Shown here: positions 36,543 to 44,316 of the stretch, piece after piece
Layout: each line of letters starts with the position of its first letter
How positions within the stretch are numbered: position 1 is the stretch's first letter
NCBI GenBank assembly: GCA_025353765.1
Contig: JANXOD010000016.1
Span: 62,001 to 126,000 of the forward strand
Source of the DNA: Sphingobacteriales bacterium
GTDB lineage: Bacteria > Bacteroidota > Bacteroidia > Sphingobacteriales > Sphingobacteriaceae
Length of the DNA: 64,000 nucleotides
Reading direction: 5' to 3'
Program-made: the position numbers and the translations under genes
The notes under the pieces: model-generated
The model's input: the letters and a program-made list of their open reading frames with translations, nothing else
Databases searched by the model: none
Told to the model about the DNA's origin: nothing

Positions 36543-36588
36543 AAGAGCATATAAAAACCCAGCTTAAGCTGGGTTTTTATATGCTCTT
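36543..36588. terminator. Perfect 46-bp palindrome, probable bidirectional terminator
   Basis: The 23 bases 36543-36565 are exactly the reverse complement of 36566-36588, with no loop. The centre is AAACCCAGCTTAAGCTGGGT with A5 on the left and T5 on the right. It ends 2 bp from the ssb stop and probably terminates ssb (minus). Confidence 0.85.
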
Positions 36589-36590
36589 AA

Positions 36591-37019
36591 TCAAAACGGC
36601 AAGTCATCATCCGGACTGTTTTCATCATAAGTTAAAGGCTGCTCGTCCTCTTTATTACCTTGTTGATCATTGCTGTTGTTATCAAAATCGCTTTTCCGGC
36701 CGAGCATCGTAAAGTTTTCAGCCACAATTTCGGTGGTATATTTTTTATGCCCTTCTTTATCTTCAAAGGATCGTGTTCTTAACTTTCCTTCAATATAAAC
36801 CAGCTTTCCTTTCTGTAGGTATTTGGATGCAACATCTGCCAATCCACGCCACATGACAATATTATGCCATTCAGTTTGCTCTATTTTACGTCCATCTTTA
36901 TTATATGTTTCCGATGTAGCCAAGGGGAAACTCGCTACACTTACTCCCCCATCTAAATGGCGAACTTCGGGGTCCTTGCCCAAATGTCCAACCAGAATTA
37001 CTTTGTTAATGCCCGACAT
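36591..37019 (-). CDS. ssb: Single-stranded DNA-binding protein
   Basis: A 142-residue SSB: OB-fold N-terminus ('NKVILVGHLGKDPEVRHLDG', 'WHNIVMWRGLADVASKYLQK', 'VYIEGKLRTRSFED') and an acidic, disordered tail ending 'DDDLPF', the conserved partner-binding tip. It is the gene after mutY on the minus strand with 12 bp between, so DNA repair and replication functions share an operon. Confidence 0.97.
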   Translation of the reverse strand: MSGINKVILVGHLGKDPEVRHLDGGVSVASFPLATSETYNKDGRKIEQTEWHNIVMWRGLADVASKYLQKGKLVYIEGKLRTRSFEDKEGHKKYTTEIVAENFTMLGRKSDFDNNSNDQQGNKEDEQPLTYDENSPDDDLPF

Positions 37020-37031
37020 GCTTTCTTAGGT

Positions 37032-38093
37032 TTAAATATGCCTCAATTTAATGAAATTTTTGAAAAACTCAAAAATTAGTTTGGGCTGTGCCAACAGTTC
37101 TAAATCTTCGCTATTTGCATAAAACCAACTGTTTTCCTCTAAAAATTGTTCTGAAAAATTTTCTATCTCTATAAATTGGGTATGAAGTTTTTGATGACTG
37201 AGAATATGCTTTACCGGCCCTGTAACAGAAAGAATATTCACTTTATCTCCAAAGCATTTTGTGAAGCTATCTGTAAATATCAAATCTTTTGCCTTAACCG
37301 CTGTTGCCGTTTCAAATAATGGTAATTGATGCAAATTTTGCCATATATCATTTGCACCTCGTTTATGCATAAGTATGTGTTTATTTTTTGCTGCTACAAT
37401 ATAATAGAAGTACCGATCACGAATTTTTGTGGTTTTTAATTTTACAGGTAAATCATTAATTTTATTAAGAGTGTAGGCCTGACAATTTAATTGAAGAGGG
37501 CATATTCCGCAATCCGGGTTTTTAGGTTTACATTGTAATGAACCAAATTCCATAGCCGCCTGATTGTAGGTTCCTGGCTGCGATTTATCCATTAACTCGT
37601 TGGCCAGATCTGTAAACAATACTTTTCCTTTCCCGGAATTTATAGGAACATCGATCCCAAAATATCGCGATAGCAATCTGAAAACATTCCCATCAACAAC
37701 AGCCTTAGGCTCATTAGCAGAAAAAGAAGCAATGGCCGCTGCTGTATATTCGCCCACTCCTTTAAGCTTAATTAACTGATCATAGGTTTTGGGGAAATAC
37801 CCTGCATGATCTTCCATAACCATTTGGGCAGTATGATGCATGTTTCTCCCACGCGAATAATATCCCAGACCTTGCCATAATTTTAAAATCTCGTCTTCGC
37901 TGGCATAAGCAAAATCAGCTACAGTTGGATAATTTTCAGCAAACCGATTAAAATAAGGCGTTCCCTGTTCAACCCTTGTTTGTTGCATAATTATTTCTGA
38001 TAACCAAATAATATACGGATCGCGGGTATTTCTCCATGGCAAATCCCGCTTATGGAGTTGATACCACGCAATAATTTCTTGTGCAAAATTCAT
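37032..38093 (-). CDS. mutY: A/G-specific adenine DNA glycosylase
   Basis: MutY removes adenine mispaired with 8-oxoguanine. 353 residues: helix-hairpin-helix 'LKGVGEYTAAAIASF' with the following catalytic Asp ('VVDGNVFRLLSR'), catalytic Glu in 'EIIMQQTRVEQ', and the [4Fe-4S] loop 'CGICPLQLNC' with the outer cysteine at 'LQCKPKNPDC'. The C-terminal NUDIX-like domain that reads 8-oxoG follows (about 225-350). Immediately upstream of ssb. Confidence 0.96.
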   Translation of the reverse strand: MNFAQEIIAWYQLHKRDLPWRNTRDPYIIWLSEIIMQQTRVEQGTPYFNRFAENYPTVADFAYASEDEILKLWQGLGYYSRGRNMHHTAQMVMEDHAGYFPKTYDQLIKLKGVGEYTAAAIASFSANEPKAVVDGNVFRLLSRYFGIDVPINSGKGKVLFTDLANELMDKSQPGTYNQAAMEFGSLQCKPKNPDCGICPLQLNCQAYTLNKINDLPVKLKTTKIRDRYFYYIVAAKNKHILMHKRGANDIWQNLHQLPLFETATAVKAKDLIFTDSFTKCFGDKVNILSVTGPVKHILSHQKLHTQFIEIENFSEQFLEENSWFYANSEDLELLAQPKLIFEFFKNFIKLRHI

Positions 38094-38181
38094 ACAGAGC
38101 AGAGCGTTTTGAGTTTTAAGATTGTAAAAATACCTTACTATTTGTTTTATAGCACGTTGGTTTAAAAAAAATCCTTATTTA

Positions 38182-38213
38182 TTTTCCAAATCCAATTTAA
38201 ACCAATACTTTTG
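38182..38213 (+). promoter_or_regulatory. Promoter of the HU gene
   Basis: TACTTTTG (38206-38213) is an exact -7 match and TTTTCC (38182-38187) lies 18 bp upstream, the same arrangement and spacing as at metK. Transcript start is expected near 38218, about 45 bases before the ATG. Confidence 0.6.
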
Positions 38214-38263
38214 CAACCCCAAAACAGTTAAGTATTTATAAAAAATAATAGAATAAAACAGAC

Positions 38264-38563
38264 ATGACCAAGGCAGAAATCATAACAGAAATCTCTAATA
38301 AAACCGGTATTGAGAAATTAGATGTTCAGGAGGCGGTAGAGGCATTTTTCAAAGTGGTGAAAAATTCTATGATTAATGGAGAAAATGTATATGTAAGAGG
38401 TTTTGGAAGTTTTGTGGTTAAGAAAAGAGCTAAGAAAACTGCACGTAATATCTCTAAGAATACAGCTATTATTATTCCTGAACATTTTGTGCCAAGCTTT
38501 AAGCCGGCCAAAGTTTTTATAGAAAAGGTAAAGAGCAGTAATAAGAAAATATCCGAATTATAA
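38264..38563 (+). CDS. HU-family DNA-binding protein
   Basis: A 99-residue histone-like protein. The family pattern is clear: 'MTKAEIITEISNKTGIEKLD', then 'VYVRGFGSFVVKKRAKKTAR' and the DNA-binding arm with 'SFKPAKVF'. The C-terminus is slightly longer and Lys/Ser-rich. Basic, dimeric nucleoid protein that bends DNA. Own promoter; followed 13 bp later by a TPR gene. Confidence 0.94.
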   Translation: MTKAEIITEISNKTGIEKLDVQEAVEAFFKVVKNSMINGENVYVRGFGSFVVKKRAKKTARNISKNTAIIIPEHFVPSFKPAKVFIEKVKSSNKKISEL

Positions 38564-38576
38564 TCTAATATCTATA

Positions 38577-39425
38577 ATGTTAAAAACAAAGCAAGTTATA
38601 GTTGTCGGGTCAGTAGTATTACTGATGGCTGTATTGCTTTCTTTAGATATTAAAGGATTAGTTAAACCAAAGGAGCAACAAGGAATTAGCAACTCCAATG
38701 CTGGTCAAAGCGGAGCAGTACCTGCTTTAAAATTGGATGCCGTATCAACTACAGCAAAGCAAACTTTAAATGCAAATTTAGCACAGCAGATAACAGAGCT
38801 GGAGAATAAATTAAAAAGTGCTAATGGAGATGATAAGCCAAGTATTCAAAAGCAACTAGCTCAAAAATGGGAGGATGTTAACCTTTCTACTCCGGCTGCT
38901 TTTTATGATGAGTTAATTGCAAATGCAGAAAGCAATTATCCTAACTGGATAAAAACAGGTGATAAATTCACTGATGCATATCAAAATACTCAGGATACAT
39001 TAACGCAACCTGCTTTGGTACAAAAGGCTATTGCAGCATATCAAAAAGCTATTGAATTTAAGCCTGGTAGCTTAGAAGCAAAAACAGGTTTAGGTATTGC
39101 GTACGTAAGTGGAACGCCAAACCCAATGCAGGGCATACAATTATTGCTTGAGGTAGTTAAACAAGAGCCAAACAACATAAAAGCGAACATGAATTTAGGA
39201 TTGTTCTCTATGAAATCTGGCCAGTATGATAAGGCTGTAAATCGTTTTAAAACGGTTATAGCTCAAAAGCCACAACCAGAGGCCTGGTTTTACCTTGCCT
39301 CGGCTTATGAAAATTTAGGAAATAAAGAAGAAGCAATAGCGGCTTATTTACAAAGTAAAGAACTGGCAGCAGATCCAAGCTTAGGTCAATTTGTTGACCG
39401 GAAAATTCAGGAATTAAGAAAATAA
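38577..39425 (+). CDS. Membrane-anchored TPR protein
   Basis: A 282-residue protein with one N-terminal membrane helix ('VIVVGSVVLLMAVLLSL'), an Ala/Gln/Ser-rich linker, and at least three TPR units in the C-terminal half ('AIAAYQKAIEFKPGSLEAKT', 'IKANMNLGLFSMKSGQYDKA', 'PEAWFYLASAYENLGNKEEA'). Extracytoplasmic orientation is likely. Role unknown. Between the HU gene and the small ribosomal protein gene, same direction. Confidence 0.87.
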   Translation: MLKTKQVIVVGSVVLLMAVLLSLDIKGLVKPKEQQGISNSNAGQSGAVPALKLDAVSTTAKQTLNANLAQQITELENKLKSANGDDKPSIQKQLAQKWEDVNLSTPAAFYDELIANAESNYPNWIKTGDKFTDAYQNTQDTLTQPALVQKAIAAYQKAIEFKPGSLEAKTGLGIAYVSGTPNPMQGIQLLLEVVKQEPNNIKANMNLGLFSMKSGQYDKAVNRFKTVIAQKPQPEAWFYLASAYENLGNKEEAIAAYLQSKELAADPSLGQFVDRKIQELRK

Positions 39426-39457
39426 TTGATTTATAAAACATTTTAAAAACTAAGATT

Positions 39458-39547
39458 ATGCCAAGCGGTAAAAAAAGAAAAAGACATAAAATGGCTACTC
39501 ATAAGCGCAAAAAGCGTTTAAGAAAAAACAGACATAAGAAAAAATAG
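39458..39547 (+). CDS. bS22-like small ribosomal protein (AURKAIP1/COX24 domain)
   Basis: A 29-residue, extremely basic peptide: 'MPSGKKRKRHKMATHKRKKR' followed by 'LRKNRHKKK'. It matches the 'KMxxHKRKKRLRKNRxKK' core of the AURKAIP1/COX24 (DUF1713) family. That family includes mitochondrial mS38 and mycobacterial bS22, located on the small ribosomal subunit. The frame is clean with an ATG and a TAG stop, and a terminator follows. Placement between an HU-TPR unit and RNase G fits an RNA-related role. Confidence 0.88.
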   Translation: MPSGKKRKRHKMATHKRKKRLRKNRHKKK

Positions 39548-39615
39548 TCTCAAGTTATAAGTAATTTATCTTTAGTTGAAACTTCAGATTTTGCACTTAA
39601 ACTTCCTATTCAAGT

Positions 39616-39648
39616 AAACCTCCGCAGAGTAAAAACAGTCGGAGGTTT
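39616..39648 (+). terminator. Terminator upstream of RNase G
   Basis: AAACCTCCG (39616-39624) pairs perfectly with CGGAGGTTT (39640-39648) over a 15-base loop; the following T tract is broken (TTTGCCTATTTT). Confidence 0.7.
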
Positions 39649-39728
39649 GCCTATTTTCATTTGTTTTTAATATAGTCCTTGTATAAACGTATGCTGGTTA
39701 TATTAATCAGCACCTTAAAGAGTAGCTA

Positions 39729-41279
39729 TTGGTAAAGGAATTAATTATCAATTCATCCCCAAGCGGGGTCACTATTGCTTTACTGCAAGACAAGCAACTC
39801 GTAGAATTAAATACAGAACAGGTCAACAATAATTATGCTGTTGGCGATATTTATATGGGTAAGATCAAAAAGATCATGCCGGGTTTAAATGCTGCTTTTG
39901 TTGATGTAGGCTATGAGAAAGATGCTTTTTTGCATTATCTAGACCTGGGGCCACAGGTACAGTCGCTTGTAAAGCTGACTAAGATTGTAAAGAATGGCAG
40001 TTATAAAGATAAACTGCTGAATAGTTTTAAACTGGAACAGGATATAAGTAAATCAGGAAAAGTTTCCGAATTGCTTAGCCGTAACATGTTATTACCGGTT
40101 CAGATAGCCAAAGAACCGATATCAACCAAAGGTCCGAGGTTGAGTGCAGATATTTCTATTGCAGGGCGTTTCATTGTATTGGTCCCTTTTTCTGATGTCA
40201 TATCCATTTCGAAAAAGATTAGAAGCAATACCGAGCGAAGCCGCCTGAAAAAAGTTGTCGAAAGTATAAAGCCTAAAAATTTCGGTGTCATTATACGTAC
40301 CGTATCTGAAGGTAAAGGAGTTGCCGAATTGCAAAAAGATATGTTAGATCTGGTTGCTAAGTGGGAAAGTTTCATGACTCGTTTGCCTAATACGGAACCT
40401 TCTAAAAAAATATTAGGTGAAATGGGACGAACATCTACCATTTTAAGAGATATTTTAAATGCAGATTTTACAAATATTCATATTGGCGATCCTGCTTTAT
40501 ATGAAGAAGTAAGGTCATACGTACATGAAATTTCTCCCGAAATGGAAAAGATCGTGAAACTGTACAAAGGCCGCGAACCTATTTTCGAAAATTTTGGTGT
40601 TGATAAACAAATTAAAGGTGCATTCGGCAGAACCGTAAATCTTCCGGGAGGTGCTTATTTGGTTATTGAACATACCGAAGCTTTGCATGTTATTGATGTA
40701 AATAGTGGCAATCGTACAGCCAGCCCCGAGAACCAGGAGCAGAATGCGTTGATGGTAAACATGGAGGCCGCAAAAGAAATTGCCCGCCAGTTGCGCTTAC
40801 GCGATATGGGTGGAATTGTGGTGATCGATTTTATTGATATGCACAAGCCCCAAAATCGTAAAGAACTATTTGATTACCTGAAAGAGCAAATGCTTTTAGA
40901 TCGTGCTAAACACACTATTTTGCCTCCAAGTAAATTTGGACTGGTACAAATTACACGCCAGCGTGTAAGGCCGGAGATGAATATTGTGACCAATGAAAAA
41001 TGCCCGGCTTGTGACGGAACAGGAGAGATTAAGGCCAGCATAATTTTAATGGATGATATTGAGAATAATCTGAACTATATTCTTAATGAGCAAAACGAAA
41101 AGAATATTACGCTTTGTGTGCATCCTTATATTGAAGCATATATTACAAAAGGTTTTTATTCATGCCAATGGAAATGGTTTTTTAAATTTAATAAGTGGAT
41201 AAAAGTTAAAGCTATCCCATCTTATTATCTGACAGAATTTCATTTTTTAAATTCTAAAGAGGAAGAGATTAAGCTTTAA
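39729..41279 (+). CDS. rng: Ribonuclease G/E family endoribonuclease
   Basis: A 516-residue RNase G-type protein for rRNA and mRNA processing. Order: S1 domain at residues ~35-125 ('GDIYMGKIKKIMPGLNAAFV'), then the RNase E/G catalytic core with 'LVIEHTEALHVIDVNSGN' and 'MGGIVVIDFIDM' (metal-binding aspartates), and the zinc-link 'CPACDGTG' near 425. It begins with TTG at 39729; no ATG is available in a suitable place. It lacks the long RNase E scaffold tail. Upstream of radA. Confidence 0.95.
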   Translation: MVKELIINSSPSGVTIALLQDKQLVELNTEQVNNNYAVGDIYMGKIKKIMPGLNAAFVDVGYEKDAFLHYLDLGPQVQSLVKLTKIVKNGSYKDKLLNSFKLEQDISKSGKVSELLSRNMLLPVQIAKEPISTKGPRLSADISIAGRFIVLVPFSDVISISKKIRSNTERSRLKKVVESIKPKNFGVIIRTVSEGKGVAELQKDMLDLVAKWESFMTRLPNTEPSKKILGEMGRTSTILRDILNADFTNIHIGDPALYEEVRSYVHEISPEMEKIVKLYKGREPIFENFGVDKQIKGAFGRTVNLPGGAYLVIEHTEALHVIDVNSGNRTASPENQEQNALMVNMEAAKEIARQLRLRDMGGIVVIDFIDMHKPQNRKELFDYLKEQMLLDRAKHTILPPSKFGLVQITRQRVRPEMNIVTNEKCPACDGTGEIKASIILMDDIENNLNYILNEQNEKNITLCVHPYIEAYITKGFYSCQWKWFFKFNKWIKVKAIPSYYLTEFHFLNSKEEEIKL

Positions 41280-41366
41280 TTTGAAAATGAGCTAATTTGA
41301 GAATTTGGAAATGAAGCATTGGCTATAAATTTTTAATTATATTTTCAATTAGCTCAAATTAAAATT
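41280..41366. repeat. Hairpin-forming simple repeat between rng and radA
   Basis: The left arm contains GAGCTAATT and repeated words like TTTGAGAATTTGGAAAT; the right arm carries AATTAGCTC and ATTTTCAA. GAGCTAATT/AATTAGCTC (41288-41296 with 41350-41358, approximate) and GAAAAT/ATTTTC pair. Same architecture as the elements at 8449, 50146 and 50801, but a different word. Confidence 0.65.
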
Positions 41367-42746
41367 ATGGCTAAAACCAAATCAGCTTATTTCTGTCAAA
41401 GTTGCGGTTATGAATCGGCGAAATGGCTGGGTAAATGCCCTTCCTGTAATCAGTGGAATACTTTTGTTGAAGAGATTACCCAGAAAGCAAATACATCTAT
41501 TCCCGATTGGAAAGCAGGTTCTACAAGTACCCAACGGTCGAACAAACCTTCTGCAATAAATGATATCGCATTTACTGAAGAAAACCGTCTCATTACTCCC
41601 GATAAAGAATTAAACCGGGTTTTAGGTGGTGGTATTGTTGGAGGATCTATTGTTTTAATAGGAGGTGAGCCCGGGATTGGAAAATCCACTTTAATGCTTC
41701 AGATTGCACTTAATTTGCCAGGATTAAAAGTTCTGTATGTATCCGGCGAAGAAAGTGAGCAGCAGATAAAAATGCGGGCAGAGCGTTTAAGCAGCCCGGG
41801 AAATTCATCCACCTTTATTCTTACCGAAACATCCACACAAAATATATTTAAGCAAATTGAAATTTTGCAACCAGATTTGGTTGTGATAGACTCTATACAA
41901 ACGCTTTATTCTGCACATATAGAATCTACTCCGGGCAGTGTGTCGCAGGTTAGGGAATGTACGGCAGAATTACTTCGTTTTGCAAAAGAAAGCGGAACGC
42001 CTGTATTTCTTATTGGCCATATTACGAAAGATGGTATGATAGCCGGACCGAAAATTTTGGAGCATATGGTTGATACTGTTTTACAGTTTGAGGGCGATCG
42101 TCATCATGTTTACCGTATTTTAAGATCAGTGAAAAATCGCTTTGGTTCTGCTTCAGAACTGGGTATTTATGAAATGCAGGGAAGTGGCTTAAGGGAAGTA
42201 TCTAATCCATCCGAAATCCTGCTTTCTCAACGCGATGAACCTCTAAGCGGAATTACCATTTCGGCCATGCTGGAAGGTTTGCGCCCCATGTTAATAGAAA
42301 CACAGGCTTTGGTCAGTGTATCAGCATACGGAACTCCGCAGCGATCTGCCACAGGTTTTGATACCAAGCGAATGAATATGTTACTGGCTGTTTTAGAAAA
42401 GCGTTGCGGTTTTAAATTGAGTGCAAAAGATGTCTTTTTAAATATTGCAGGTGGTCTGCGTGTAGAAGATCCGGCTATTGACCTGGCTGTGATTGTTGCC
42501 ATTATATCTTCGCATGAAGATATGCCTATTGGCACTAAAATATGTTTTGCTGCCGAGGTAGGCTTATCCGGCGAAATAAGAGCTGTAAATAGAATAGAGC
42601 AGCGCATCGCGGAAGCAGAAAAACTGGGCTTTGAGCAAATATTTATATCAAAATACAATCAAAAAGGCTTGGATATGAAACGTTATTCCATCGAAATAAA
42701 AACAGTTTCTAAAGTAGAAGAGGTATTTCATGCTTTATTTGGATAA
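41367..42746 (+). CDS. radA: DNA repair protein RadA
   Basis: A 459-residue RecA-like branch-migration protein. Seen: the N-terminal zinc finger ('CQSCGYESAKWLGKCPSC'), Walker A 'GGEPGIGKSTLML' near residue 97, the RadA-specific 'KNRFGSASELG' near 254, and a C-terminal Lon-like domain ('RVEDPAIDLAVIVAIISSHE'). Length is normal. It shares one base with the following DinB-like gene. Confidence 0.97.
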   Translation: MAKTKSAYFCQSCGYESAKWLGKCPSCNQWNTFVEEITQKANTSIPDWKAGSTSTQRSNKPSAINDIAFTEENRLITPDKELNRVLGGGIVGGSIVLIGGEPGIGKSTLMLQIALNLPGLKVLYVSGEESEQQIKMRAERLSSPGNSSTFILTETSTQNIFKQIEILQPDLVVIDSIQTLYSAHIESTPGSVSQVRECTAELLRFAKESGTPVFLIGHITKDGMIAGPKILEHMVDTVLQFEGDRHHVYRILRSVKNRFGSASELGIYEMQGSGLREVSNPSEILLSQRDEPLSGITISAMLEGLRPMLIETQALVSVSAYGTPQRSATGFDTKRMNMLLAVLEKRCGFKLSAKDVFLNIAGGLRVEDPAIDLAVIVAIISSHEDMPIGTKICFAAEVGLSGEIRAVNRIEQRIAEAEKLGFEQIFISKYNQKGLDMKRYSIEIKTVSKVEEVFHALFG

Positions 42747-43282
42747 TGAAAATGTTAGAAAAAGATATCATCAGAATAATACGTCAAAATTTTAATAGCT
42801 ATAAAGTTTTGGCAGATAGAACATTTGTTCAGTTGAGCGAACAGAACTTTCATTATAAACCGGATGAAACAGCTAATTCTGTAGCTATCATTATCAAACA
42901 TATGAATGGTAATCTTAAATCGCGGTTTACAGATTTTTTCACAACCGATGGAGAAAAGCCAGATCGTAACCGGGATATGGAATTTAATGAAGACAATTCT
43001 ACAAAGGGTGTATTATTAAATGACTGGGAAAATAGCTGGAAGATATTGTTTGATCTTATGAATACACTTACTCCCGAGGACCTGTCTAAAAAAATAACCA
43101 TACGTACTGAAGAACATAGCGTATTAGAAGCATTAAACCGACAGGTTGCACATTATGCCTATCATGTGGGACAGATAGTTTTTTTGGGGAAACTTATCCT
43201 GAAAGAACAATGGATAAACCTAAGTATTGCTAGAGGAAAGTCACAGGAATTTAATAATCTATTAAATAAGTCACAGGAATAA
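42746..43282 (+). CDS. DinB-like/DUF1572 protein
   Basis: A 178-residue four-helix-bundle protein. Histidines at the positions expected of a DinB-type metal site are 'IIKHMNGNL', and 'QVAHYAYHVGQIVFLGKLI' near the C-terminus. The motif 'WINLSIARGKSQEFN' fits DUF1572. Probably a metal-dependent thiol-related enzyme, but the substrate is unknown. The start codon overlaps the last base of radA. Met3 ('MLEKD') is an alternative start. Confidence 0.83.
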   Translation: MKMLEKDIIRIIRQNFNSYKVLADRTFVQLSEQNFHYKPDETANSVAIIIKHMNGNLKSRFTDFFTTDGEKPDRNRDMEFNEDNSTKGVLLNDWENSWKILFDLMNTLTPEDLSKKITIRTEEHSVLEALNRQVAHYAYHVGQIVFLGKLILKEQWINLSIARGKSQEFNNLLNKSQE

Positions 43283-43318
43283 AAAATTTACGCAACTTTA
43301 CATTTTTAAATTAAATAT

Positions 43319-43804
43319 ATGAAATATTTTATACTCTTTATAAGTGCAGCTCTTTTATTAACAGCCTGCAATTCAAAACCGAAAACCAAGCTTAAAGCCA
43401 TAGAAAATCTTAAGGGGATTGTTTATGGCGACTCTGTAAAAAATGACAACGTAATAGATATGGATGCCATGCTCACTGCTATGAGTAAAGAATCTAAGTT
43501 GGATATGAAAGTGAAAGGCAAGGTGAATGAAGTATGCAAGAAGGAAGGTTGCTGGATAATCATGAAACTAAGTAATGGCGAAGACATGCGTGTTACATTT
43601 AAAGATCATGCCATATATGTTCCTCAAACCCTGCAAGGGAAAGAAGTCATTTTAGATGGATTTGCTTTCACAGATACCACATCTATAGAAGACCAGAAAC
43701 ACTATGCAAAAGATGCAGGCAAGCTTCCTGCAGAAATTGCTAAAATTACCACTCCTAAAAAACAATTAGCTTTTGAAGCTAAAGGCTTGGTTGTTTTAAA
43801 TTAA
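43319..43804 (+). CDS. DUF4920 lipoprotein
   Basis: A 161-residue lipoprotein: signal 'MKYFILFISAALLLTAC' with lipobox Cys17. The mature domain has 'VKGKVNEVCKKEGCWIIMKL' near residue 60 and 'EVILDGFAFTDTTSIEDQKH', the DUF4920 pattern of a small OB-like fold with a possible Cys pair. Periplasmic or outer-membrane facing; function unknown. Follows the DinB-like gene by 36 bp. Confidence 0.85.
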   Translation: MKYFILFISAALLLTACNSKPKTKLKAIENLKGIVYGDSVKNDNVIDMDAMLTAMSKESKLDMKVKGKVNEVCKKEGCWIIMKLSNGEDMRVTFKDHAIYVPQTLQGKEVILDGFAFTDTTSIEDQKHYAKDAGKLPAEIAKITTPKKQLAFEAKGLVVLN

Positions 43805-43829
43805 TTGCAAACAAAAAAGTATGCAAATT

Positions 43830-44042
43830 TTACTTTTTATTATCTATAATCATAAAGCCAAAACCACCTAATAGCATAATGATGAGATAACCTAACCATA
43901 ATTCTAAAGATGGATTGAAGGTAAAGGGTTCATTGTATACATAAAAGTGAAATAACTTATTAATAATAAGTATAATCATGCTAAGTAAAAAGCCTTGTAA
44001 AAAGCCAATCGTATTAAATCTAATTCTCATAAGAGTATTCAT
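43830..44042 (-). CDS. Small two-helix membrane protein (copy 2)
   Basis: A 70-residue protein with two hydrophobic helices ('TIGFLQGFLLSMIILIINKL', 'LELWLGYLIIMLLGGFGFMI') joined by a polar turn containing 'FYVYNEPF'. It resembles its upstream neighbour (44039-44224), which has 'FYILNEPF' at the same position, so the pair is a tandem duplication. It overlaps that gene by 4 bp. Family unknown. Confidence 0.7.
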   Translation of the reverse strand: MNTLMRIRFNTIGFLQGFLLSMIILIINKLFHFYVYNEPFTFNPSLELWLGYLIIMLLGGFGFMIIDNKK

Positions 44043-44224
44043 TTTTTAATAAGACCCACATATAAAAAACCTGCAAATAGTATAATAAGCAAGTGACCCA
44101 AGAATAAAGTTAAAGTGGGGCGGAATGGTTCATTTAATATATAGAACCGAAACAGTTGGGTGACCACTAATAGTAAGGTAAAGAACAGGCAGGCCCGTAA
44201 AAATTCAATAGTATTTTTTTTCAT
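44039..44224 (-). CDS. Small two-helix membrane protein (copy 1)
   Basis: A 61-residue paralogue of the next gene: helix 1 'ACLFFTLLLVVTQLF', loop 'FYILNEPF', helix 2 'LFLGHLLIILFAGFLYVG'. It lies about 90 bp downstream of the lipoprotein gene at 44317, same strand. Small size, duplication and neighbourhood allow an immunity-like role, but nothing in the sequence proves it. Confidence 0.68.
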   Translation of the reverse strand: MKKNTIEFLRACLFFTLLLVVTQLFRFYILNEPFRPTLTLFLGHLLIILFAGFLYVGLIKK

Positions 44225-44316
44225 AGCAGAATGTGTTTTTACAATTAGTGATGCATAGGTAATTTTAATTGGGCTTTAAAATGATCCATTTGAAAAGAAT
44301 AGACCATCACTCTTTT

